From Phycisphaerales bacterium (GTDB lineage Bacteria; Planctomycetota; Phycisphaerae; Sedimentisphaerales; Anaerobacaceae), in contig JAUVYV010000006.1 in the NCBI GenBank assembly GCA_030602885.1, forward strand, positions 29,913-93,912: a stretch of 64,000 nt of DNA, in the 5' to 3' direction. This document shows positions 23,331-31,367 of this stretch, one piece after another. The position numbers and the translations under genes are program-made. The notes under the pieces are model-generated. The model saw only the letters and a list, made by a program, of their open reading frames with translations, was not told the DNA's origin and searched no databases. How positions within the stretch are numbered: the stretch's first letter is position 1; each line of letters starts with the position of its first letter.

Positions 23331-24278
23331 GTGTACAGAGAGCAGATAAAGGTCTTGGATTGCACCATCAGAGACGGTGGTCTTATTAACAACCATTACT
23401 TCACCGATGAGTTTGTGCGCGAAATCTACAAGGCCCTGTCCGCCAGCGGCCTCGACTATATGGAAATGGGGTATCGAAACAGCAGAGAGCTGTTCCCGCC
23501 TGCCGACTACGGCGCCTGGAAATACTGCGACGACGACAAAATCAGAGAGGTTACCGATGGTATCGATTCGGATATCAAGCTCAGCATTATGGTCGATGCC
23601 CACCGCGTAAAAGAGCAGCAGTTCGCCCCTGTCGATGAAAGCCCTATCGATATGATTCGCGTTGCCACATACGTAAAAGATATGGACAAGGCCATTGCCC
23701 TTGTCCGCAGATGTCACGACCTCGGCTATGAAACCACCGTCAACGTAATGGCAATCTCAAAGGAGATTGATCCCGACCTGGTCGAAGCACTCGACCAGTT
23801 GGCAAAATGTCCCGTTGATGTCGTCTATGTCGTTGACAGCTTCGGCGCACTGTACTGCGAACAGGTGGAATATCTGGTCAAGCTATATCGCTACCATCTT
23901 TCCGACAACAAGGAGGTGGGTATCCACTGCCACAACAACCAGCAGCTTGCCTACGCCAACACGATTGAAGGTATCATTCACGATGCCAACTATGTTGATG
24001 GCTCACTGTTCGGAATCGGACGCGGCCCCGGCAACTGCTGCCTCGAGCTGTTGATTGGCTTCTTGAAAAATCCCAAGTTCAAGCTCTCCCCCATCCTAAA
24101 AGTCATCGAAGAGCAGTTGCTCCCGATGCGAAACGAAATCGAATGGGGCTACATCCTGCCCTATATGGTCACCGGCATACTCAATGAGCACCCGCGCTCT
24201 GCAATCAAGATGCGACAGACCGACCAGAAGGACAAGTACGCCGAATTCTATGAGGAAATGCGCGACGTTGCCGGCTAA
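23331..24278 (+). CDS. DRE-TIM metallolyase (HMGL/4-hydroxy-2-oxovalerate aldolase-like)
   Basis: A 315-aa TIM-barrel enzyme of the pyruvate carboxyltransferase superfamily. The metal-binding DxxxRDGG signature is LDCTIRDGG at residues 9-17, and GIHCHNN supplies the HxH metal ligands. VYVVDSFGALY and DGSLFGIGRGPGN are also typical. Members include 2-isopropylmalate and homocitrate synthases, HMG-CoA lyase and 4-hydroxy-2-oxovalerate aldolase; the N-terminus is closest to the aldolase branch. The start is GTG, after AAAGG. The operon position behind apt and aroB suggests a biosynthetic use, but the substrate is not known. Its stop is 2 nt from the convergent prmC stop. Confidence 0.8.
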   Translation: MYREQIKVLDCTIRDGGLINNHYFTDEFVREIYKALSASGLDYMEMGYRNSRELFPPADYGAWKYCDDDKIREVTDGIDSDIKLSIMVDAHRVKEQQFAPVDESPIDMIRVATYVKDMDKAIALVRRCHDLGYETTVNVMAISKEIDPDLVEALDQLAKCPVDVVYVVDSFGALYCEQVEYLVKLYRYHLSDNKEVGIHCHNNQQLAYANTIEGIIHDANYVDGSLFGIGRGPGNCCLELLIGFLKNPKFKLSPILKVIEEQLLPMRNEIEWGYILPYMVTGILNEHPRSAIKMRQTDQKDKYAEFYEEMRDVAG

Positions 24279-24280
24279 GG

Positions 24281-25162
24281 CTAAAGAGCTTTCGCTGCCT
24301 TTGCAATTACAACACGCTCGTTGCCAACGAGGTCCTTTTCGATTGTTATGTGTCCGAACCTATCCTCTCCTTCAAGCAGCTCACGCACCGCCTGCCCCTG
24401 CTCAAACCCGATCTCAAGCATCAACGCCCCGTCCGACTTCAGAAACTCATCAGCTCTCTCAGCGATTCTGCGGTGAGCATCAAGCCCATCCGCACCCGCA
24501 TAAAGGGCCAGCTTCGGTTCGTAATCCTTCACGTTCTTGCCAAGCTCTTCATATTCCGCCTCGCTCACGTAAGGCGGATTGCACACGATTAAATCGAACT
24601 TCTCCGAATCGAGATGAGGCACTAACGGCTCAAACAAGTCACCGCACAATAACTCAACCCGTTCGCCAAGCCCATGCTTCGCGACGTTCTTCGCTGCAAC
24701 CTTTAGCGCCGCTTCGGAGATATCCGTTGCGATAATTTTTGCATCTTCATAGTTTTTCGCAATCGCAACCGCAATGCACCCGCACCCCGTGCACAGGTCA
24801 CACACAAATTGCCTGCCCCCGCGCTGCCGCAAAAACTCAATCGCTCGCTCAACTAAAACCTCCGTCTCAGGCCTCGGTATCAGGCAATCACACGTCACCT
24901 CAAACTCCAGCGAATAAAACTCACATTTGCCTGTCAGATGCGCAATCGGCTCATGCTCTCCCGCTCGCTTGACCAGCTCGTGAAGCTCGGCGAGCTTATC
25001 CTGCTCAACAATCTTATCGAACTGCGTGTAAAGCTCTATCCGTTTCAAACCCAGAACGAAACTTAGTAACAGCTCGCCAGTGAGCCGCGGCGAATCTATC
25101 CCCTTCTCTGTGAAGTATCCCGCTACCCAGTTCAGCAGCTTCTGTATCGTCCACGTTTCCAT
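24281..25162 (-). CDS. prmC: Release factor glutamine methyltransferase
   Basis: This 293-aa SAM-dependent enzyme methylates the glutamine of the GGQ motif in release factors RF1 and RF2. An N-terminal helical domain (about 1-80, with SPRLTGELLLSFVLG) precedes the Rossmann methyltransferase domain. That domain has VCDLCTGCGCIAVA (SAM loop) and the catalytic NPPYVSEAEYEEL motif, which binds the substrate glutamine. A TATAAT box ends only 7 nt before the ATG, so the message may be leaderless. Confidence 0.93.
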   Translation of the reverse strand: METWTIQKLLNWVAGYFTEKGIDSPRLTGELLLSFVLGLKRIELYTQFDKIVEQDKLAELHELVKRAGEHEPIAHLTGKCEFYSLEFEVTCDCLIPRPETEVLVERAIEFLRQRGGRQFVCDLCTGCGCIAVAIAKNYEDAKIIATDISEAALKVAAKNVAKHGLGERVELLCGDLFEPLVPHLDSEKFDLIVCNPPYVSEAEYEELGKNVKDYEPKLALYAGADGLDAHRRIAERADEFLKSDGALMLEIGFEQGQAVRELLEGEDRFGHITIEKDLVGNERVVIAKAAKAL

Positions 25163-25169
25163 CCGCGCG

Positions 25170-25175
25170 ATTATA
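25170..25175 (-). promoter_or_regulatory. -10 box suggesting leaderless prmC transcript
   Basis: On the minus strand a perfect TATAAT is followed by CGCGCGG and then the prmC ATG. Transcription would start within a base or two of the start codon. The matching -35 position (TTTTAC) falls inside the terminator stem and is weak. Confidence 0.45.
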
Positions 25176-25209
25176 CAACAAAAAGGCCCCGCGTAAAACG
25201 CAGGGCCTT
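25176..25209 (-). terminator. Rho-independent terminator of the PIG-L deacetylase gene
   Basis: Read on the minus strand, AAGGCCCTGCGT and ACGCGGGGCCTT form a 12-bp stem with one mismatch and a 3-nt loop, followed by a T tract (TTTTTGTTG). It lies 46 nt after the deacetylase stop and immediately before the prmC -10 box. Confidence 0.8.
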
Positions 25210-25254
25210 GTCAAAACCGTTTCTCAAATCCAGCCAACCTTGCCGGACCTGAAC

Positions 25255-26160
25255 TTATTTAGCAATGCCGAACAGCTTCTTGAGCTCATCTTTCGACGGC
25301 CGGCGACCATATTCGCAGACCTCAAAGGCCTCGGCGTACTTTATGCTTTTGCCCTTCTCTTCGCCGTAAAGCTCGACCAGCATGTCACGGTATTTGTTGG
25401 CTGTCCGTTCATCTCTGCGCGCAAAACGTTCTTTCACCTGTTTTTTGCGTTTCTCTCGCTCAGGCCCGTCCTTCGGAACAGGCACCACCCTCTCGAAATT
25501 CCCCGTTGCCCACAGCGATTCAATCTGCGACTCAAGCAGCCAAAGCGCATCTGTTTTTATATCTATCGTCTCGTCCGTCGCAACAACAATATCCGGCTCG
25601 AATGGATTCGGCTTCTGAAAACCGTCCGCCGAGTACAGGAAAATGGGATTGCGATTCAGAGCAGGCACGTCCGGACACAGATGCGGAACGATTACCATAA
25701 ACGCAGCGTCCTGAACTAATATCCCCGTATAGCGATGGTCGGGATGATAGTCCCATGGCCGATGCGCAATCACAATATCCGCCTTCCACTCTCTGATAAG
25801 CCGAACGATTATTTTTCGATTTTCCAGAGTCGGCATCAGCTCGCCGTCGTGAATATCCAGCACCTCACTCGTCACCCCCATCATCTCGCCTGCCTTCTTA
25901 ACCTCCGCCGTCCGCCGCTTCGCCAAAGGCCCGCCCGCCATCGTCGCGTGACCAACGTCGCCGTTCGTCGTCGAGACGAACTTCACATGATGTCCCGCCT
26001 TCGCCCACATTACTGCAACGCCGCCGGCGTCTATCTCGCAGTCGTCCGGATGCCCCCCGAACACTATTATCCGCAGCTTCCCGTCATCGGCAGCCCCAAC
26101 CGCAACCGCCGCCAGACCAAATACCACCACCAAACCAATCAACCACAACTTAACATTCAT
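25255..26160 (-). CDS. Secreted PIG-L (LmbE-like) family deacetylase
   Basis: This 301-aa protein has a clear signal peptide (about 1-23, cleavage near VGAADD). The LmbE/PIG-L zinc deacetylase signature GGHPDDCEIDAGG follows, then STTNGDVGH, and HRPWDYHPDHRYTG, which supplies the second histidine motif. The family removes N-acetyl groups from sugars such as GlcNAc derivatives. A secreted form fits glycan processing, as for the other exported sugar enzymes here. AGGAGG is 7 nt upstream of the ATG. The C-terminal KDELKKLFGIAK tail is charged. Confidence 0.88.
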   Translation of the reverse strand: MNVKLWLIGLVVVFGLAAVAVGAADDGKLRIIVFGGHPDDCEIDAGGVAVMWAKAGHHVKFVSTTNGDVGHATMAGGPLAKRRTAEVKKAGEMMGVTSEVLDIHDGELMPTLENRKIIVRLIREWKADIVIAHRPWDYHPDHRYTGILVQDAAFMVIVPHLCPDVPALNRNPIFLYSADGFQKPNPFEPDIVVATDETIDIKTDALWLLESQIESLWATGNFERVVPVPKDGPEREKRKKQVKERFARRDERTANKYRDMLVELYGEEKGKSIKYAEAFEVCEYGRRPSKDELKKLFGIAK

Positions 26161-26522
26161 AGCTTACCTCCTAACGTTAACATTCACAATTTACCCATCC
26201 AACCCGGAACGCACATAACCCCTCGCGCCCGGGACTGTTTACTCCGCCCGGTATTAGCCTGACTGCCTTACTGAACAGTTTTGCGTTTCGACTTATCGCC
26301 ATTGGTCCGGTTCCAGGATAACCGTTAGCATAAGCGTTGCCCTGATAAAAAGATATAATAACACGGGAGAGTGGGACAGGCACCTTTTTTCGCAGAGACG
26401 GGGGGGAAACGGCCAGTGGCGGGGTCGAACTGGGCCCCGGATCGGAGTCCGGGGTCCCGCCGGAGGCGGGTAAACTGCGCGACCTTGGCGTTGGGTCCCC
26501 TGCTGCTGGGCCATTGGAGGAG

Positions 26523-26570
26523 CAGTTCCTCTGCTGCAGGACCAAAGTAGCAATCCCTCGAGAACAAGCG
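26523..26570 (+). repeat. 48-bp direct repeat, left copy
   Basis: The sequence beginning CAGTTCCTCTGCTGCAGG and ending ACAAGCG recurs at 32109-32156 in the same orientation with a single mismatch (A/G). The two copies bracket the island. Confidence 0.85.
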
Positions 26571-26592
26571 GGGGTCTGCGCGACCCTGGCGG

Positions 26593-26945
26593 GTCGCTTG
26601 AAAATTGGGTTCGTTTTGGGTTTGATTGGGTTTGCTTTGGGTTTGTTTTTCATTGGCATAATTCGCGGTTTTTGACGTAAGGGTTTTCTGCGTAAAGAGT
26701 TAGGTAGCATTTTGCCTATTTTAACATTGGGTTTGTTTGGGTTTGTTTTTTGCGGCCCGAAGGGGCTATTTTTCTCGTAATCTCTTTTATTGTATAGGGT
26801 TAGGTTCATATTTTGCCTATTTTAACATTGGGTTTGTTTGGGTTTGTTTTTTTGCGGCATTTTCCAAGAAATTTTCTGTAAGTCCTTTTTGCGCATAGAG
26901 TTAAATGTTGTCTAGTTATTTTGACATTGGGTTTGTTTTGCATAA
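26593..26945 (+). repeat. Degenerate tandem repeat, about four units of roughly 110 bp
   Basis: Each unit contains ATTGGGTTTGTTTGGGTTTG or a variant, then a GCGG or GCATAA segment, a TTTTCT/TCGTAA segment and an AGAGTTAGGT-like segment. The clearest copies carry TTTTGCCTATTTTAACATTGG at about 26709 and 26812. The first 26 bp (26593-26618) recur exactly at 63741-63766. Confidence 0.65.
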
Positions 26946-27080
26946 AAAGGTGTAAATTACCAGCAAGTTAAGTTGGGCAATATAGGTGGTTTGTTTTTTA
27001 GACACAGATACCCCCCCCTTGGGGGCAAGCTTCGGTAGGCACAAGTTTACACTGATCCCCCTTCGATAGGGATAAATTAA

Positions 27081-27153
27081 CACTGATTTTTGAAAAAGTT
27101 CAAGGGCTGAAAAACAAAATATAACATCTTGTAAATGGGCGGCCATTGTTGAA
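27081..27153 (+). repeat. 73-bp dispersed repeat, copy 1
   Basis: The block starting near CACTGATTTTTGAAAAAG and ending GCCATTGTTGAA is repeated at 63928-64000 with only a few differences. Both copies follow the same GGGTTCGTTTTG repeat, so they are parts of one composite element. Confidence 0.85.
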
Positions 27154-27299
27154 CCCTCCGAGTTTAGGATATTCACTTTCTATATGTTAGCTGGGTATTA
27201 TACCGCATGGGAAGTTAGATGTCAAGTGAAAAATTGAGAGGAAACAGGAAAAAGGAAAAGGGGCAAAAAAAGGAAGGTACTCTTTTTCTTCGTCGCTTG

Positions 27300-28361
27300 T
27301 TACTTACCGTTATGGAGTGAATACGTTTTCATGCGAAGACACAGTGGGTCCGGAGCTTTAAGCAATTGTCCGTGCGTTATATACTTCTGGGCCGTACAAC
27401 CGGAACAACATTGATTGACGTCTCTACATTTTGAACAGGGTAAGTGCAAAGGAGCGGCAATGTATTCTCGTACCGAATTTAGGTAGGGGGAATTCTGCCA
27501 ACATTCACGAAGGGACCATTTGGCCAGCGTAGAGTAAGCATCAGTCCCAACAACATCCATACTCTTTACCTGCTTGAAAGCATCACAGGGTGAAATAGTC
27601 AAATCTGGCGCAACCGTTAATCTGTCAATGCCAGCCATGCACTTGGGGCTCTGACTACATAATAGTATGCTGTATGGTGAGCCAATTCGGATCTCCACGT
27701 ATTTCTTAGCATCGATTATTAACTGGGATAGTGCCTTGGTTTGCTTCTGAGACAAGACAATTCCATCTACTCCTTTACTTCGACCCTGGGGAACAAGGCG
27801 TAAAATGCTAAGTTGTTCAATGCCGAGTTGCCCGGCTAAGCTAGCAAGCTTAGGAAGCTCTAAGTAATTGGCTACCATTGGCACAAAATGAAGCTCCGTT
27901 TTCAAACCGAGTGATTTTGAATGACGAATTGCTTCTATGGTCTGCTGGTGACTTTCGCCTACCATTGTTACTGCATCATGCGTGGCTGGTGTTGCAGCAT
28001 AGAGGCTGAAGATAATTCGATGCAAGCCAGAATCAGCTAGGTTTTTGATTATAGTCTTGCTATTGGGAACGACGCCTGAGGTGTACACGGTAGCCGGCAG
28101 TTCTGCTTCGGTACAATTGTGAATCAACCTTCTAAGATTCGGCCATAGCAGCGGATCTCCACCAGAGAAAGCGATGTGCTGGACTCCCATGGCAATCGCT
28201 TGGCTGATTATGCGATCCGCATCTGTATATGACATTTCTGCCGTGCTGTCTGAACATGCTTCACTGGAACAGTGGATACATCGCAACAAGCAGCGATATG
28301 TCAGTTCAAGTTTGATTTCTTTCAAAGTATAACGGTTGGACAATGGCACTTCCTGCCTCAT
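27300..28361 (-). CDS. Radical SAM protein with C-terminal Cys cluster
   Basis: A 353-aa radical SAM enzyme. The 4Fe-4S motif CxxxCxxC is CLLRCIHC at about 29-36, followed by IAFSGGDPLLWP (the GGE-like SAM-binding motif). The C-terminal third has a SPASM/twitch-like set of cysteines (CMAGIDRLTVAP...CDAF, then CSKC, CCSGC and a last CLRMK) that may bind one or two auxiliary clusters. Such enzymes modify peptides or, in some phages, hypermodified nucleobases. It is the last gene of the operon, 8 nt after the hypermodification protein. The start ATG has no strong ribosome site, consistent with coupling; an in-frame TTG six codons later follows AGGAAG. The substrate is unknown. Confidence 0.85.
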   Translation of the reverse strand: MRQEVPLSNRYTLKEIKLELTYRCLLRCIHCSSEACSDSTAEMSYTDADRIISQAIAMGVQHIAFSGGDPLLWPNLRRLIHNCTEAELPATVYTSGVVPNSKTIIKNLADSGLHRIIFSLYAATPATHDAVTMVGESHQQTIEAIRHSKSLGLKTELHFVPMVANYLELPKLASLAGQLGIEQLSILRLVPQGRSKGVDGIVLSQKQTKALSQLIIDAKKYVEIRIGSPYSILLCSQSPKCMAGIDRLTVAPDLTISPCDAFKQVKSMDVVGTDAYSTLAKWSLRECWQNSPYLNSVREYIAAPLHLPCSKCRDVNQCCSGCTAQKYITHGQLLKAPDPLCLRMKTYSLHNGK

Positions 28362-28369
28362 CGATGGTT

Positions 28370-29389
28370 CTATGTGCTTCTAAGCATATTGTTTATATTC
28401 CATTTAGGAGGATACCAATAGTGAATGGGATCAGCTATAGGCTTAAATTTCTGCTTGATGCGTGTTCGTCCCGATCCATTAGCTTCAGGATGGGCAATAC
28501 GGGAATACTTATCCACTTCGCAAAACAGGTTCTGACAATCAATCAACTGCAAGGGTCTGTCTCCAAGGTATTGGAAGGTTAACCCTAAACGCTCAAATTC
28601 TTCCTTTTGTCTGTTTGTAACACGAAGGATTAGTTCTGGTTCGGAAAGGCCACCAAGTGATTTAAAGCACTTATAGATTCCATTTTTTGCCCCGGGACCA
28701 GGAACAACAAATTCCATTTCAGAAAAATCTGTTAACTCGCTGTAGTTCAAGTCTGTGACCAACTGATAGGCAAGGAAGTCGCCGATAGTTGGATATGAAC
28801 GCAGAATATCAAATGCTGCTGCCATGTTGCGAGCGTTTGATATCAATTCGTAAGCACGATCTTCCATCATTCTTTCCAATAGCTTGAGATGGTTACTATG
28901 TTTTCGAGTGAAGCCAAACGCAGAGTTTCCACTCGGCATGATATATGCGGCCGAATATATGGGTTGTTTGCAATCCATAGTCTTGCTGAGTAATTTGTCA
29001 TAGTCGGCAAAGGAGTACCCAGAATAGCAGATCGTACCCAATTCGTTTGTAAGCATTTCCCATGTCTCAATCTTGTTGAACAGCTTGAACAGAATTATCC
29101 GAAAAAAGACTTCTGGCGGTGAGGGGTCGCCTTTGTAAATTACCTCTCGAATAAGGTATTGACTTACGCGGTCTGACGCACGATAGGCGTTGGTAAACTT
29201 ATACTTTTGCAGGATCGCATCTTCCGTCCAAGGGCCCCACTGCTTGCCCATTCGGCGGAAAAAGACTGCCTGTCGCTCTACAGCAAACCGCCAGTAGGTG
29301 TCAAAGACAACCGACGGGATAGCAGGAGCCCATGCTCGTCGCACCATTTCTGGTGCAACTAATTCTGATGATGCGAGGGTGTTAGGCAT
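28370..29389 (-). CDS. DNA-base hypermodification-like protein (HMUDK_hel / thymine pyrophosphorylase superfamily)
   Basis: This 339-aa protein resembles the family annotated as putative DNA base hypermodification protein, with the helical domain found in 5-hydroxymethyluracil DNA kinases and related to alpha-glutamyl/putrescinyl-thymine pyrophosphorylases. Features by eye are YWRFAVERQAVFFRR (32-46), WTEDAILQKYKFTNAYR and ASDRVSQYLI (54-80), IYSAAYIMPSG (144-153), a helix-hairpin-helix-like YPTIGDFLAYQ (199-209), DFSEMEFVVPGPGAK (221-235) and QLIDCQNLFCEVDKY (281-295). No P-loop kinase motif is visible, so it is probably the DNA- or base-binding enzyme alone. GAGGG precedes the chosen ATG; an upstream in-frame start would overlap the previous gene by 41 bp. 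It overlaps the thymidylate-synthase homologue by 8 bp. The assignment is from memory of family motifs. Confidence 0.75.
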   Translation of the reverse strand: MPNTLASSELVAPEMVRRAWAPAIPSVVFDTYWRFAVERQAVFFRRMGKQWGPWTEDAILQKYKFTNAYRASDRVSQYLIREVIYKGDPSPPEVFFRIILFKLFNKIETWEMLTNELGTICYSGYSFADYDKLLSKTMDCKQPIYSAAYIMPSGNSAFGFTRKHSNHLKLLERMMEDRAYELISNARNMAAAFDILRSYPTIGDFLAYQLVTDLNYSELTDFSEMEFVVPGPGAKNGIYKCFKSLGGLSEPELILRVTNRQKEEFERLGLTFQYLGDRPLQLIDCQNLFCEVDKYSRIAHPEANGSGRTRIKQKFKPIADPIHYWYPPKWNINNMLRST

Positions 29390-30164
29390 TAGTCCCTCGC
29401 GCTCTTTCGTAATCCTCAACACACGATTTTATGTTAAGCGCCAAATGTCGCAATGGAGTCTTCGCTGGAGTCCCTACACATGCTACGCCAACGAAGCATG
29501 TCATTTGAGCCAACTCCAAGCCCATTTGAGTTGCCATAAACTGTCCCAACCGACACAAGCCCAAATAGTTGCCATACCCACGATCGAAAATATGTTCTTT
29601 AGGGTAATACCCCGTAACACAAAGCCCTGATTTGTGGATTCGTGCAAAGCCCACTTGCTGAAGGCAGGGAAAACCACGTTGTCGTTGGTGTGTAGCATCG
29701 CAGGTAGGATCAAATATGGAGGCTTGAAGAGCACTACGGCGATGATTACCTTTGTTTGTATAGGTCTCAATAATGTACTCAAGCTGATTCTTCTTGCTGT
29801 CACCAACTCCATAGGCGATGAGGCGTTCAAAGTACACTCCATTGTAGTTGCCCTTGCATTTATGAATCTGGCTTAGGATTCGCAGATATCGTTGATAAAG
29901 GAGAGTCCGTTCTTTGTTACGGTTCCAATAACTTCTTGGAAATATAGTGTTGGCTACCGTATGGCAAGACCCCAAAGAGTTAGATGCCAAACTAACATCA
30001 ACTGCTTTTCGGATTTCCTCGTGTTCAGGAATGAGGTCATTGCTCAAGTCTGTGACTGTTACCGTCATAGGTGAAATCTCAGGGTGTTTCATAGTTGCCA
30101 AAAAGGCTTTTGCCCAAGCGATTGAAAGATTCGCTTCATTGATGTGTGTCGAATAGCTACTCAT
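29382..30164 (-). CDS. Thymidylate synthase-family protein (pyrimidine hydroxymethylase candidate)
   Basis: A 260-aa member of the thymidylate synthase superfamily. The active-site cysteine is Cys167 in RGFPCLQQV. The segment FDRGYGNYLGLCRLGQFMA (193-211) corresponds to the nucleotide- and folate-contacting Asp/Asn region, with Asn199 the candidate for the conserved pyrimidine-contacting Asn. Relatives include ThyA and phage or antibiotic-pathway enzymes that make 5-hydroxymethyl-dUMP, -dCMP or -CMP. It diverges strongly from housekeeping ThyA, so a hydroxymethylase is more likely than dTMP synthesis (inference). The ATG at 30164 has a perfect GGAGG six bases upstream; an extension to 30302 would run inside the peptidase gene. 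It overlaps both neighbours by 8 bp. Confidence 0.8.
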   Translation of the reverse strand: MSSYSTHINEANLSIAWAKAFLATMKHPEISPMTVTVTDLSNDLIPEHEEIRKAVDVSLASNSLGSCHTVANTIFPRSYWNRNKERTLLYQRYLRILSQIHKCKGNYNGVYFERLIAYGVGDSKKNQLEYIIETYTNKGNHRRSALQASIFDPTCDATHQRQRGFPCLQQVGFARIHKSGLCVTGYYPKEHIFDRGYGNYLGLCRLGQFMATQMGLELAQMTCFVGVACVGTPAKTPLRHLALNIKSCVEDYERARGTNA

Positions 30165-31020
30165 GATCGACCTCCGGAAAATGGCGATATTGTGCCAAGC
30201 CTTCAAAATGCAGGCGTGAAACTCTGATGTGTGACGCCCAACGTTCGGCTTCATTCTGCGCTCTATCGATACCTTGAGCAACAGCTCTGTATAGCAAACC
30301 ATGTGGACAGGTCGCTATGAACTCCATACGAGTTGCCTCAAGAATTGTTTGTGAGGGTACAACAAGAATATCTCCTACACAAAGATCGACAGGTTTCTCT
30401 CCCCAATACTTATCCAGGAGTATGAGTTCTCCCGAATGCTCAACTCCTGCAATCGCACTTTTAAGAATTTTGGGAGAAACTCTACTTAATCGCTGAAAAC
30501 TGCGTGATGAAATAAGACCAAGTGAACGATACATGTGTGTTAATAATGATTGGTATCCAACCCCAATATGGCCAGAGACGGCAAAGGTTTGCTCCGGAGT
30601 ACATTCATCTATCTTCCAGCCTCTACTAGTAAATGCCTTGCATACGGCTAATTTAGGCATCAGAAGGAAACCAGCAAAACAATCAGCAAGAAACTCGTCT
30701 GGGTCCCATTGCTTCTTTGATACAGAATCGATGACTTCGTCTATTCGATTCCCATGGGCGAAGACATGATGTCCATATTCATGTGCACAAGTAAATGCTA
30801 ATCTGCCTCGAGGGCGGCAAGATGAAAGTAATATAAGTGGATTCTCATCATTGTAGTAAAGGCCCTCCATGCTTGAGATATTTTGAAAACGAACCTCAAT
30901 ACCAAAATGATACATTAAGTCACAGACACAAATAGAAGAGGCAGGGCCTATTTTGGCGCGGCGACGCTCCTGAATAGCTGCTCTATGTGCCTTGCGAGCC
31001 AATTTCACTTTTGTACTCAT
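30157..31020 (-). CDS. ImmA/IrrE-family (DUF955) zinc metallopeptidase
   Basis: This 287-aa protein carries the zinc peptidase motif HEYGHH at about 80-85 in FTCAHEYGHHVFAHG, and a downstream DEFLADCFAGFLLMP that supplies the third ligand (Glu/Asp), as in the DUF955 family. Members such as ImmA of ICEBs1 and IrrE/PprI cleave an XRE-type repressor to switch on mobile-element or DNA-damage genes. The N-terminus is basic (KVKLARKAHRAAIQERRRAK). A C-terminal domain of about 100 residues follows the peptidase and may sense a signal. The start overlaps the stop of the XRE gene by 4 bp, so the pair is translated together. Confidence 0.88.
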   Translation of the reverse strand: MSTKVKLARKAHRAAIQERRRAKIGPASSICVCDLMYHFGIEVRFQNISSMEGLYYNDENPLILLSSCRPRGRLAFTCAHEYGHHVFAHGNRIDEVIDSVSKKQWDPDEFLADCFAGFLLMPKLAVCKAFTSRGWKIDECTPEQTFAVSGHIGVGYQSLLTHMYRSLGLISSRSFQRLSRVSPKILKSAIAGVEHSGELILLDKYWGEKPVDLCVGDILVVPSQTILEATRMEFIATCPHGLLYRAVAQGIDRAQNEAERWASHIRVSRLHFEGLAQYRHFPEVDHE

Positions 31021-31367
31021 TGCCCTCTACCTCTCTTTGGCCGCAAGGCACTAAGCAACTTCATTATTTTGTCGAGATCATCAGATTTGAGCTTCGCCAA
31101 TTGACGAGCAGCAAAGCGAACACGTCTGTCATCATGTTCAGAATCTGATTCTGAGCCAGCCAGCCATTTCATGTCGATACAGTATATTTCCGACAGTCTT
31201 GTCAGTTCATCCGCTGAGACCCGGCGGCGGCCAGCTTCCATCTCAGAGATAGACGGTCGATGGAGCCCAAGAAGTTTTGCGACTTGAGCCTGTGATAGCC
31301 CGGCCATTTCGCGCGCTGTTCTAAGGCGTGATGCAATTAGCTTGCGACCTTCACCTAAATCAGTCAT
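31017..31367 (-). CDS. XRE-family transcriptional regulator
   Basis: This 116-aa protein has an N-terminal Cro/CI-type helix-turn-helix (about 13-67): LRTAREMAGLSQAQVAKLLGLHRPS, then EAGRRRVSADELTRLSEIY. A charged linker and a helical C-terminus (LAKLKSDDLDKIMKLLSALRPKRGRG) follow, probably for dimerisation or as the peptidase target. It is predicted to bind the palindrome at 31673-31687 over the operon promoter and to be removed by the adjacent ImmA/IrrE peptidase. It overlaps both neighbouring genes by 4 bp. Confidence 0.9.
   Translation of the reverse strand: MTDLGEGRKLIASRLRTAREMAGLSQAQVAKLLGLHRPSISEMEAGRRRVSADELTRLSEIYCIDMKWLAGSESDSEHDDRRVRFAARQLAKLKSDDLDKIMKLLSALRPKRGRGQ

Larger units (their letters stand above)
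26161..27299. other. Gene-free spacer made of dispersed repeats
   Basis: This 1.1-kb stretch has no credible gene. Frames on the minus strand translate to Lys-Pro-Asn-rich low-complexity peptides from repeats. It holds the 48-bp repeat (26523-26570), about four degenerate units of a GGGTTTGTTT-containing repeat (26593-26945) and a 73-bp repeat (27081-27153). It borders the AT-rich island on the right. Confidence 0.7.

Noticed and set aside
26593..26945. Possible CRISPR array from recurring GGGTTTGTTT units
   Set aside because: Units are degenerate, about 110 bp long and without distinct spacers or cas genes nearby.
26177..27176. Minus-strand open frames of 86-210 codons in the repeat-rich spacer
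   Set aside because: They translate degenerate repeats into Lys/Pro/Asn low-complexity peptides and have no ribosome sites or family resemblance.
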